From assembly GCF_000499385.1 (NCBI RefSeq), contig NW_013651814.1:1-13395 (forward strand): a DNA stretch of 13,395 nucleotides, written 5' to 3'. Each line of letters opens with the position of its first letter. Positions within the stretch are counted from its first letter, which is position 1. The notes beneath the pieces are model-generated. The model made no database searches. It saw only the letters and a program-made list of their open reading frames with translations, and had not been told where the DNA came from. Below are positions 7,002 to 12,515 of this stretch, one piece after another. This stretch comes from Eimeria necatrix (Eukaryota > Apicomplexa > Conoidasida > Eucoccidiorida > Eimeriidae). The position numbers and the translations under genes were made by a program.

Positions 7002-10000
7002 CCTGCAACTTCAGCAGCGCTTGTTGCTGCTTCTGCTGCTGGTTTTTTCGCTGCTGCATCAGCAGCAACGAAACATGCTGAGTACATATCTCGGAGCCTA
7101 GGGTTCGGGACAGCATTTAGGGTTTAGGGTTTAGGGTTTAGGGTTTAGGGTTTGCGTTTGCGGGCCAAGGGAAGGCATCTTGCGAACTCCTGCTGCAGTA
7201 TCGACATTTCTGGAGCGAATTGAGTCAGCGCTGGAGGTGGGCCTAAACCCCAGCCGCCAAACCCTAAACCCTAAACCCTAAACCCTAAACCCTAAACCCT
7301 TATTTGTTGCGTTTCTGTGGCCACTCAGCTGCCGCTGGAGCGAGAGCTGCAGCAAATGAAAGCAGCAGCAAAACTGCTTCCAAACAAATTTAAAATAGAA
7401 GGCGAAATAAACCCTTGGGATGTTCCTTTCCTGATGGAGTGCCACGCGCTGCAGCAAGGACGCAACAGGCAAACCCTAAACCCTAAACCCTAAACCCTAA
7501 ACCCTAAACCCTAAGCGCTGCGCCACAGCTTGCGCAGACGCAGCTGTCTCTTTCCAAGTTGAGTTTGACTCAAACTCAGAACCTTTTAAAATAGCTGTTG
7601 GAGTTTTGATCAAGGGCCATGGCTTGAAACCCCAAACCCTAAACCCTAAACCCTAAACCCTAAAGCGTGCTTTGCCTAGCCAGGTTTTGTTCCCCTTCGC
7701 CAGCCATGGTTGCCCACCAGTGATTAACTGAGGCTTGGGACTGAGAGGTTTCGACTTAGGGTTTAAGATATGGTGCGCAGGCTTAAGGGCTTAGGGTTTA
7801 GGGTTTAGGGTTTAGGGTTTAGGGTTTGACTTCAGGCCTTCTGAGCCTCAGCGACTAAGTCTTGAAACTGTCTGGAGACGGGCAGTCGAGTTGTTGGAGA
7901 AGATAACGGGGTTTACGTTGACGCCAACTCTTCCCGCCCCAGGTGAGTCGAGGGTTTAGGGTTTAGGGTTTAGGGTTTAGGGTTTAGGGTTTAGGGTTTA
8001 AGGTTTGGAGATGGGGGCCGGATTGGAATGCTGTGGACGGCAAACGCCTTTAGCCAGCAGTTAAGGCCATGATGCGGGCACTCCAAGACATAGGTTAAGG
8101 GTTGAGGGTTTAGGGTCTAGGGTTTAGGGTTTAGGGTTTAGGGTTTAGGGTTTGCGGGCCCGCTGCAGGCGAGACTTGGCACTGGAGCGTTCTTAAGTTT
8201 GAGCTGCGCCCAATCAATAAGGCTGGGGGGGCCCCCAGGGGCCCCTGGGGGCCCCTGGGGGCCCCCCAGGGGCCCCCCGGGGGGCCCCTGGGGGCCCCCC
8301 GAGGAACTCTTTATGTGGATTTGTGGGCAAGGAAGGACAAGACGCGGCTGCTGGCCCAATTTACAATAAGGGGGTCGAAGCAAATGGACTACCCTTTGAA
8401 GCGAGTGCGCCTAGGGTTTAGGGTTTAGGGTTTAGGGTTTAGGGTTTAGGGTTTAGGGTTTGGGGGCCTCAGAGTTCCGGGCTTGTGAGGTAGGTTTGAA
8501 GCGCTGCTGAGCTTGAGAGAAAGGCGGCACCATTTGCACCTGAGAGCCGTAGGTGGAGGGAAGCCCTAGGGTTTAGGGTTTAGGGTTTAGGGTTTAGGGT
8601 TTAGGGTTTAGGGTTTAGGGTTTGGCCTTCAGGGATGGGAGTTGGGGGGCCCCTTGAGCCGCGCATGCGTCGTTGAGGACAACGGCTGCCTCCGTCAAAT
8701 TCCCTGCTGCGCTCTTGTCTCTAATTTCGCCCCCCCAGCTCGTTTGTCCAATTCCGAAAAAGGTAGGGTTTAGGGTTTAGGGTTTAGGGTTTAGGGTTTA
8801 GGGTTTAGGGTTTAGGGAGTTGTGCCGCTAAGCCCGCACGCAGGGAAGCTGTGCTTTGCTACGCCCGTTGTTCCGCAGCTTCGCTTCAGGCCTGGAGCTC
8901 GCGGCCGAGTTGATAGGGTTTAGGGTTTAGGGTTTAGGGTTTAGGGTTTAGGGTTTAGGGTTTGCGGCTCAGGGGACGACGCAGAAGAAGCGCTGCTGCT
9001 GCTGCGCGACAGCAAAATAACAGAAAATGAAAGTCTTCATTTGCTGCACGAATTGGGCCACGTGATTCACGGCCTTTTGTCTCGGACGGAGCTGCAGCAC
9101 TTGTCCGGCAAGCCGCCAAACCCTAAACCCTAAACCCTAAACCCTAAACCCTAAACCCTAAACCGTAGGCGCTGGGGCGCGCGCAGTCGCCCCGCCTGCT
9201 TTCGACGCCGAAGAAGCCGAGGGTTTAGGGTTTTGCTGCTGCTGCTGGTGGTTTAGGGTTTGCTGCTGCTGGTGGTTTAGGGTTTGCTGCTGCTGGTGGT
9301 TTAGGGTTTGGGGCTGCGGGCAGGGGTTTGCGGTGTACGTACACCTCAGGCACGCGCGGGGCCGTGGACTTCGCCGAGTTTCCTTCTCATTTATTTGAAT
9401 TCTTTTCTTCAATTATATTTCGAAAGTCTTTCGACTCTTTTCCTCAAAACCCTGAGGGTTTTGCAGCTTTTCATTTGGCCCACCAGCTGCAGCTGGCTCT
9501 GCTTGACCGGGTCCGCCCAAACCCTAGCAAACCCTAAACCCTCGCAAACCCTAAACCCTAAACCCTGAACCCTAGGCCCCAAGCAGCCGTAGTAGACTCT
9601 GAGGGGTGGGGATTTGCTGCAAGCAGCGCACGCGTTGCTCCTGACTGTCGCCGCATCTGAAGGTTGAGGGTTTAGGGTTTAGGGTTTAGGGTTTAGGGTT
9701 TAGGGTTTGGGAAGCGGGTGAGGGTTTGGAGCTGCGTGCAGGCGTTTTACAGCTACTCTCCGAACGAGGGTTTGCTGCTGCTGCCGGAGGGGGGTTTGTC
9801 TGGAGCTGCTGCAGCAGCAGAAATAAAAGAATTAAAAAAATATTTAAATTCTTTTTTTTCAAAAAGAAAAACCCTCGGAAGGGTTTTTAATTCCCTCTCG
9901 GGGGGCCCCCTCTGGACCCTCGTGGGGGTTCCCCCCTTGAGGGCTTTCGAGCACTTGGTGCACTACGGGGGCAACTACTTCTGCTACCTTTTCTGCAGGT

Positions 10001-10631
10001 AAACCCTAAACCCTAAACCCTAAACCCTAAACCCTAAACCCTAAGCCCTAAGTCTGGCCTGCCTCTAAGTCTGCAAACCCTCAACCTGGATCCGGGCGGC
10101 CTAAACCCTCAGCCCGAGACCCGGCACTGCCTTTAAGTCTGCAAACCCTAAACCCTAGAAACCCTGGACCCCAGTAACCCTAAACCCTGCCAAACCCTAA
10201 ACCCTAGAAACGCTGGATGCGAGCCACCCTAAGCCCTCCTAAACCTAAACCCTAAGAGCAGGGAGAAAAGGAAAGGACCAAACAAGGGAAAGTGAATCTG
10301 CTGCGCAGAGTGCAGCAGCTAGGGTTTAGGGTTTAGGGTTTAGGGTTTAGGGTTTAGGGTTTAGGGTTTAGGGTTTGCGTGCGGGGGTTGCATCAGGTGC
10401 ACCTCGAGCTACGTGTGGTTTCGAGGGTTTAGGGGAGAAGGGGGCGAGGGTTTAGCGAGTTTGCCTCTCGTGGATTTGCTAGAAAAAGGATCTTCAAATA
10501 TTTCAGCTTTTTCAATTTTGAATTTATTGAAGGAAAAAGAAAACCCTCAAAAGCTCGACGAGCTGTCTGTACACCCCGAGAGAATGCCAATCCAGTTCCT
10601 CCTCAAGGCCGCCCTTTCACACGCTGTCTGA
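2195..10631 (+). CDS. MIPEP: Mitochondrial intermediate peptidase-like zinc metallopeptidase (family M3A), 18 exons
   Basis: MIP/Oct1 enzymes remove an N-terminal octapeptide from imported mitochondrial precursors in the matrix. Proposed exons: 2195-3000, 3231-3324, 3483-3541, 3731-3884, 4386-4461, 5356-5575, 5692-5712, 6010-6073, 6537-6628, 7170-7236, 7329-7468, 7836-7942, 8169-8404, 8633-8762, 8973-9107, 9350-9510, 9742-9998 and 10397-10631. They sum to 3,054 nt (1,017 residues) with every phase compatible. Landmarks in order are LPGVDTPEALLQL, SNALCKVADAAELIR, GVHLSSKEK, the helix around FLHLLALRQKLARSRGFESW, INPWDVPF, GETWHWSV, TLYVDLWARKD...FTIRG, HELGH (9047-9061, residues 781-785), DFAEFPS with the third zinc ligand Glu at 9376-9378 (29 residues after the first His, the family spacing), and FEHLVHYGGNYFCYLF. 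All match human MIPEP in order. Inserted repeats make it far longer than the human enzyme. The start codon and the exon 4 acceptor are the least certain parts. Confidence 0.9.
2200..2415. repeat. GGGGCCCC-type low-complexity block (in exon 1)
   Basis: Runs of G and C alternate, with the core GGGGCCCC repeated many times and occasional CAG, CTG or ACC spacers. On the coding strand it reads as Gly/Ala/Pro/Arg. Confidence 0.85.
2428..2709. repeat. CTG/CAG trinucleotide runs in exon 1
   Basis: CTG runs at 2430-2450 and 2517-2549, then CAG runs at 2579-2602 and 2630-2709. In the gene frame they encode Leu, Ala and Ser. CTG then CAG could form a hairpin in the transcript. Confidence 0.9.
2469..2482. 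repeat. Dispersed palindrome GGTGTACGTACACC, copy in exon 1
   Basis: Exact 14-bp perfect palindrome between the two CTG runs. Other exact copies are at 4368, 9332, 11395 and 12261. Confidence 0.9.
3001..3230 (+). repeat. Intron 1 with two TTTAGGG arrays
   Basis: Arrays at 3007-3056 and 3178-3220, same orientation. The second ends 10 bases before the acceptor GCGCAG|G at 3230. Confidence 0.85.
3231..3324 (+). CDS. MIPEP: M3 peptidase exon 2
   Basis: After completing Arg with one base it reads NVHPLPEWQQAGDQVV...SVANFSDS, matching the HPE-containing helix after VADLADF in human MIPEP. It ends in phase 0 at TCC|GTAAACCCTAAACC, so the donor is formed by the telomere-like repeat. Confidence 0.88.
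3325..3482 (+). repeat. Intron 2 with CCCTAAA array at the donor and TTTAGGG array near the acceptor
   Basis: CCCTAAA repeats occupy 3326-3375 and a short TTTAGGG array occupies 3442-3459. The two are complementary and could pair in the transcript. The acceptor is TTTTCAG. Confidence 0.85.
3483..3541 (+). CDS. MIPEP: M3 peptidase exon 3
   Basis: Reads IYERLREGAPAQAESSGEE in phase 0, corresponding to the DLYQSLQ segment of human MIPEP, and ends in phase 2 at a perfect GTGAGT donor (3542). Confidence 0.82.
3542..3730 (+). repeat. Intron 3 with CCCTAAA array near the donor
   Basis: Degenerate then regular CCCTAAA repeats at 3553-3618, starting 11 bases after the donor. The acceptor is uncertain: TGCTGCAG|C at 3730, or AAG|G at 3664, both keep the phase. 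Confidence 0.6.
3731..3884 (+). CDS. MIPEP: M3 peptidase exon 4 with polyalanine tract
   Basis: Thirteen GCT codons plus GCA (3759-3800) precede conserved LTKEEAVVLRCMREAMEQQ and GVHLSSKEK, equivalent to the DPETRR...ISGIHLDKEK region of human MIPEP. The donor is AAG|GTGAGC, phase 0. An alternative start at 3665 would add 22 residues in the same frame. Confidence 0.72.
3885..4385 (+). repeat. Intron 4 filled with CTG/CAG repeats, ending in the dispersed palindrome
   Basis: Interrupted CTG repeats occupy about 3929-4092 and CAG repeats 4190-4238, followed by AT-rich DNA (4280-4340). A palindrome variant with an ACAGACA core lies at 3904-3917 and an exact palindrome at 4368-4381 leads directly into CTCAG|. 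No telomere-like array is present. The reverse strand carries a 218-codon open frame (4291 to 3635). Confidence 0.75.
4368..4381. repeat. Dispersed palindrome at the intron 4 acceptor
   Basis: GGTGTACGTACACC followed by TCAG and the exon. The same 18 bases end intron 15 at 9332-9349. Confidence 0.9.
4386..4461 (+). CDS. MIPEP: M3 peptidase exon 5
   Basis: Reads ESLLRLLEEESQAAAACLQA and onward, filling the helix after KEK in the family. It ends in phase 1 at CCCC|GTGAGA. The following Gln codon is completed by AA from exon 6. Confidence 0.8.
4462..5355 (+). repeat. Intron 5 with CCCTAAA array and a long GGGGCCCC-type block
   Basis: CCCTAAA repeats at 4470-4507 begin 9 bases after the donor. 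From about 4573 to 5216 the DNA is dominated by GGGGCCCC units with CAC/CAG/TGT spacers, broken by unique islands near 4822-4885 and 4988-5030. The end is T-rich (5255-5355) with a strong CTTTTTTAG acceptor. Open frames across the block on both strands are repeat read-through. Confidence 0.78.
5356..5575 (+). CDS. MIPEP: M3 peptidase exon 6 with polyglutamine tract
   Basis: Reads MEISVDTLLAAGVPPGVI, then 17 Gln (sixteen CAG at 5433-5480 plus CAA), then GFFSLWGRKKSSKVSTLTIS ending VLLR. TLLAAGVPPGVI aligns with the HLLPEHI segment of MIPEP. Phase 1 in, phase 2 out at CAG|GTACCG. The polyGln tract sits between two conserved segments. Confidence 0.82.
5433..5480. repeat. (CAG)16 in exon 6
   Basis: Uninterrupted CAG run encoding Gln in the gene frame. 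Confidence 0.95.
5576..5691 (+). repeat. Intron 6 with CCCTAAA array at the donor
   Basis: CCCTAAA repeats at 5585-5626 start about 10 bases after the donor. The acceptor follows a clear polypyrimidine tract (TTTTTTTGCAAACTCTCAG). Confidence 0.78.
5692..5712 (+). CDS. MIPEP: M3 peptidase candidate microexon 7 (21 nt)
   Basis: Encodes S-AGKHLSP with one base in and two bases out, so it can be included or skipped without changing the frame. The acceptor has a strong pyrimidine tract and the donor GTACAAACCC runs into a CCCTAAA array. The residues are not obviously conserved. Confidence 0.55.
5713..6009 (+). repeat. Intron 7 with CCCTAAA array and AT-rich TTTAATT repeats
   Basis: CCCTAAA repeats at 5717-5779, a unique stretch 5780-5880, then TTTAA/TTTTA repeats at 5881-5990. 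The acceptor AAAAAG|G at 6009 is atypical, but the exon frame after it is well supported. Confidence 0.7.
6010..6073 (+). CDS. MIPEP: M3 peptidase exon 8
   Basis: Reads TCGDSGLRKEIHLLTESDSRE, matching the PDDLVREAAYKIF region of MIPEP. One base in, phase 0 out, followed by a perfect GTGAGT donor at 6074. Confidence 0.82.
6074..6536 (+). repeat. Intron 8, AT-rich TTTAATT repeat
   Basis: Almost wholly TTTAATT/TTAATTAA repeats (6080-6270) and AT-rich DNA to 6520, without any telomere-like array. The acceptor is TTTTTGCTGCAG. Confidence 0.85.
6537..6628 (+). CDS. MIPEP: M3 peptidase exon 9
   Basis: Reads AADFNFLHLLALRQKLARSR then GFESWAAFAQR, a clear match to [25 protein letters not shown] of human MIPEP. 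It ends in phase 2 at AAAG|GTGCAG. Confidence 0.9.
6629..7169 (+). repeat. Intron 9: long interrupted CTG tract then TTTAGGG array
   Basis: CTG repeats with GTT/GTG interruptions span about 6637-7070. A TTTAGGG array at 7116-7153 ends 16 bases before the acceptor CCAAG|G. Long Leu/Ala/Val frames on + and polyGln frames on the reverse strand are repeat read-through. Confidence 0.78.
7170..7236 (+). CDS. MIPEP: M3 peptidase exon 10
   Basis: Reads EGILRTPAAVSTFLERIESA ending LE, equivalent to [21 protein letters not shown] in human MIPEP. Phase is fixed by both neighbours. The acceptor AAG|G is weaker than the in-exon CTGCAG at 7193-7198, but only the former keeps the frame and the conserved residues. 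Confidence 0.8.
7237..7328 (+). repeat. Intron 10 with CCCTAAA array
   Basis: Short intron: AAACCC begins 8 bases after the donor, a regular CCCTAAA array fills 7257-7303, and the acceptor is CCACTCAG. Confidence 0.85.
7329..7468 (+). CDS. MIPEP: M3 peptidase exon 11
   Basis: Reads LPLERELQQMKAAAKLLPNK and then INPWDVPFLMECHALQQGRN. The PWD motif matches MPWDPPYY of human MIPEP. It ends in phase 2 at AACAG|GCAAAC, a GC donor. Confidence 0.9.
7469..7835 (+). repeat. Intron 11 (GC-AG) with CCCTAAA then TTTAGGG arrays
   Basis: CCCTAAA arrays at 7470-7514 and 7630-7665, TTTAGGG array at 7795-7827 ending 8 bases before CAG. A 17-base palindrome (GAGTTTGA-C-TCAAACTC) is at 7561-7577. Confidence 0.8.
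7836..7942 (+). CDS. MIPEP: M3 peptidase exon 12
   Basis: Reads PSEPQRLSLETVWRRAVELL then EKITGFTLTPTLPAP, equivalent to the [23 protein letters not shown] helix. One base in, phase 1 out at CCAG|GTGAGT. Confidence 0.87.
7943..8168 (+). repeat. Intron 12 with TTTAGGG arrays
   Basis: Arrays at 7951-8008 and 8105-8153. The second ends 15 bases before the acceptor CGCTGCAG. Confidence 0.85.
8169..8404 (+). CDS. MIPEP: M3 peptidase exon 13 with in-frame GC-rich insert
   Basis: GETWHWSVLKFELRPINK matches the GEVWSEDVRKLAVVHESE segment, and GTLYVDLWARKDK...FTIRG matches GLLGYIYCDFFQR...FTIRG. Between them 27 codons (8222-8302) of GGGGCCCC repeat encode Ala/Gly/Pro/Arg/Leu. The insert falls where human MIPEP has a turn between two strands. 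Ends in phase 0 at CGA|GTGCGC. Confidence 0.88.
8222..8302. repeat. GGGGCCCC-type block in exon 13
   Basis: Eighty-one bases, in frame and without stops, of the same repeat family as 2200-2415 and 4573-5216. Confidence 0.9.
8405..8632 (+). repeat. Intron 13 with two TTTAGGG arrays around a unique island
   Basis: Arrays at 8411-8461 and 8568-8623, the latter 9 bases from CAG. The island 8462-8567 has no frame-compatible exon that I can find. Confidence 0.8.
8633..8762 (+). CDS. MIPEP: M3 peptidase exon 14
   Basis: Reads GWELGGPLSRACVVEDNGCL, then RQIPCCALVSNFAPPARL and SNSEK. The IPCCALVSNF strand corresponds to QLPVVVLMLNL before the active site. Phase 0 in, phase 1 out at AAAG|GTAGGG, where the donor merges into a TTTAGGG array. 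Confidence 0.85.
8763..8972 (+). repeat. Intron 14 with two TTTAGGG arrays
   Basis: Arrays at 8765-8817 and 8918-8963, the second 9 bases from CTCAG. The island between them contains a possible 30-nt in-phase cassette exon (8879-8908). Confidence 0.8.
8973..9107 (+). CDS. MIPEP: M3 peptidase exon 15, zinc-binding HELGH motif
   Basis: Reads DDAEEALLLLRDSKITENES, then LHLLHELGHVIHGLLSRTEL and QHLS. HELGH (9047-9061) supplies two zinc-ligand histidines and the catalytic Glu. The downstream spacing to the QHLSGTR motif matches MIPEP. It ends in phase 1 at TCCG|GCAAGC, a second GC donor. Confidence 0.93.
9108..9349 (+). repeat. Intron 15 (GC-AG): CCCTAAA array, hybrid telomere/CTG minisatellite, palindrome at acceptor
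   Basis: CCCTAAA array at 9117-9164, then a minisatellite at 9224-9299 whose unit joins TTTAGGG to TTTGCTGCTGCTGGTGG (one 28-base and two 24-base copies), then GGTGTACGTACACC (9332-9345) and TCAG. Confidence 0.88.
9350..9510 (+). CDS. MIPEP: M3 peptidase exon 16, third zinc ligand
   Basis: Reads TRGAVDFAEFPSHLFEFFSS and ends HQLQLALLDR. The Glu of DFAEFPS (9376-9378) is the third zinc ligand. HQLQLALLDR parallels MQLQVFYATLDQ. A short AT-rich patch encodes SSIIFRKSFDSF. Phase 0 donor is CGG|GTCCGC. Confidence 0.92.
9511..9741 (+). repeat. Intron 16 with CCCTAAA then TTTAGGG arrays
   Basis: CCCTAAA repeats at 9518-9573 start 8 bases after the donor. TTTAGGG repeats at 9665-9708 lie 33 bases before the acceptor GTGCAG. 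Confidence 0.85.
9742..9998 (+). CDS. MIPEP: M3 peptidase exon 17, substrate-binding His/Tyr cluster
   Basis: Reads AFYSYSPNEG, a Leu/Gly/Ala-rich insert, EIKELKKYLNSFFSKRKTL, then FEHLVHYGGNYFCYLF. The last segment matches FSHLVGYGARYYSYLM of human MIPEP, where the His and Tyr residues contact substrate in M3 enzymes. Ends in phase 2 at CAG|GTAAACCC. Confidence 0.9.
9999..10396 (+). repeat. Intron 17 with CCCTAAA then TTTAGGG arrays
   Basis: Regular CCCTAAA at 10001-10044 beginning at the donor itself, degenerate copies to about 10254, then TTTAGGG at 10319-10376, 20 bases before CATCAG. Confidence 0.87.
10397..10631 (+). CDS. MIPEP: M3 peptidase terminal exon 18
   Basis: One base completes Arg, followed by CTSSYVWFRGFRGEGGEGLA, a variable segment, and HPERMPIQFLLKAALSHAV with TGA at 10629-10631. 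The final helix parallels GREPMLMVEGML of human MIPEP. The telomere-like word GGGTTTAGGG lies in frame here as Gly-Phe-Arg, and a CCCTAAA array starts two bases after the stop. Confidence 0.85.
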
Positions 10632-11394
10632 CCCAAACCCTAAACCCTAAACCCTAAACCCTAAACCCTAAACCCTCGCTACACAGCGATGCTGGCTTTT
10701 TAGTTCCTTGTCCTTCCAGAGTTGTATTTAATTTTTCAAAATCATTTGTTGTAAGCAGTTGTTAGGAAGTTTATATTTATTTAAATAAATCCATTTCATA
10801 AAAAAATAAATTTGCTTGCATATGCCTCTGCGGCTGCAATTTGAATTCCGGTAATTTCAATGTGAACTCTAGGCCAGCGCGTCAAATTTGTCACCTAGGG
10901 TTTAGGGTTTAGGGTTTAGGGTTTAGGGTTTAGGGTTTGAGCGGCAAACGCCTTCGTCTCAAGCGCAGCACAGGGTTGCGCAGTGCCGGCTCGTATAGAG
11001 CATGTGCTGCAGAGTTTAGCGTCCTGAGGGTTTAGGGTTTAGGGTTTAGGGTTTAGGGTTTGCGCCTGCGGTTTAAGCTAGCTAAATGCTGCAACATGTA
11101 AATTGGGATCGAGGGTTTAGCTATATAGGCTTTTGCGGGGCCTCCAGTTGGTGAACAATGTGCGCATTGGGAGATCTTTTGGGCGGGGTTTAGGGTTTAG
11201 GGTTTAGGGTTTAGGGTTTAGAGTTTGAGCGATGAACGCCTTTGCTTCTTCTTCGCTCATTTGAAGACGAAGTACGTGAGAAACTCAATTAAATAAATTA
11301 AAGAAACAAAAGTGAAAAGTTTAACAACAGAAAATCGCGAAAATTGGATTTGCGCTTTCTGCACATTCCTGTAGAACAGTGGTCAAGGGCGTCG

Positions 11395-11408
11395 GGTGTA
11401 CGTACACC
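11395..11408. repeat. Dispersed palindrome, intergenic copy
   Basis: Exact GGTGTACGTACACC followed by GCAG. Confidence 0.9.
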
Positions 11409-12130
11409 GCAGTGCGCGCGCGCGTGAAAGCGCGAAAAAACGAAAAAAGGAAATTCAAATAAATTTAAATTTTATCCCTGAAGTATATTTAATGATAGCG
11501 GTTCTAAAGAAGTACTATGCTTGCAAAGAGACCGCTGGTTAGGCCTGAAACCTTGCATTCTTCCCGGTTAGAAAGGGCTGCTTGGTTTCAGACTAAAGGC
11601 CAGAAAAGCAAAAGAAAGCGCCTTTAAAGCTGCTCCTAAGCACTTGAAAAAGAAGAGGATTTCAAAGAAAGATCGCAAATTTCATTTGGCGTTCGTTTAG
11701 TGTTCTAATTCAAATAGTTGAATGGCGGCGACACACTTGAATGAGCCGCTGAGAGGCGAAGTGGAAACCTGCATTAAAATGGCACCAGCGAGTGATTTTT
11801 AAAAGCTATTTTGGAATATTTTTGCAATTTATTTCGAAAATTAAACACCAATAAAGGGTTTTTAGATTTTTGCTTCGACTTTCCGCAGAGGACCCGCGCG
11901 AACATTGAACACGCAGCCCCGGGAGAGGCGGGCAGCATCGGCCTGCAAGTTGCGCGTTTTTGTTGCTTTTTGGATCAAAAAAAAGCCGCAGGAGTTTTAA
12001 AAAAGATTTATTTGATCTTTTAAAAACACAAAACCCCAAAAAGGAGCAAAAAAGCAGACCAGCCTCGGCCGGTGGACATGCACAGCGAGGCTCGACTAGC
12101 CGGCCTTCCGCGGCTCCCTGGCCTTCTACT

Positions 12131-12136
12131 TATAAA
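12131..12136 (+). promoter_or_regulatory. TATA-like box upstream of the transporter
   Basis: TATAAA about 400 bases upstream of the proposed ATG. Weak positional evidence only. Confidence 0.18.
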
Positions 12137-12260
12137 GCCCCCCCATTTCCCTCTTATTGCCTTTATTGACTTTTCAATTTAAAGTCCTTTTTCGCTTTTC
12201 TTTTCTTCTCCGAAGTCCGGCGGCTTCTGGCGCGGGTGGCGCCGGCTCCCGCGGCGTTGC

Positions 12261-12274
12261 GGTGTACGTACACC
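12261..12274. repeat. Dispersed palindrome upstream of the transporter
   Basis: Exact GGTGTACGTACACC, just before a CAG-rich stretch (12288-12430). Confidence 0.9.
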
Positions 12275-12452
12275 TGGCGACGGCGCCGCAGCAGCAGCAG
12301 CAGCGCAGCAGCAGCAGCGCAGCAGCAGCGCCGCACAGCAGCAGCGCAACTGCTGCTGCAGCAGCTCCCGAGGCCCCCGCTGCTGCTGCGAGGCCCCTGG
12401 GCCCCGGAAGCTGCAGCAGCAGCTGCTGGGGTGTCTGCGGAGCTCCCGAGCT

Positions 12453-12515
12453 GTCTGTACACCGCAGCGAGCTGCGCATACACCCCAGCGAGCTGCGCAT
12501 ACACCCCAAACTGCA
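12453..12515 (+). repeat. 21-base tandem repeat, three copies, before the transporter start
   Basis: Three successive 21-base units of the form TG(T/C)(C/G)(T/C)(A/G)TACACC followed by (G/C)CAGCGAGC. Each contains the TACACC half of the dispersed palindrome. Copies 2 and 3 are almost identical and the third decays at its end. Confidence 0.75.

Noticed and set aside
6528..7127. 199-codon + frame and matching reverse polyGln frames
   Set aside because: The conserved part ends at the exon 9 donor (6628). Beyond that it is CTG repeat, and the next conserved exon joins in phase.
7520..7640. Open stretch containing VSFQVEFDSNSEPFKIAVGV in intron 11
   Set aside because: No acceptor gives the required phase, and exons 11 and 12 already join without a gap in the family alignment.
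647..11242. Recurrent AACGCCTT word (near 647 reversed, 8043, 10946, 11235), often after TTTAGGG arrays
   Set aside because: Only four scattered copies of an 8-mer with variable flanks; too little to call a motif.
11806..12169. Several 60-77 codon frames on both strands
   Set aside because: Most lack a clear ATG start, none resembles a known family, and they overlap one another. Left as intergenic.
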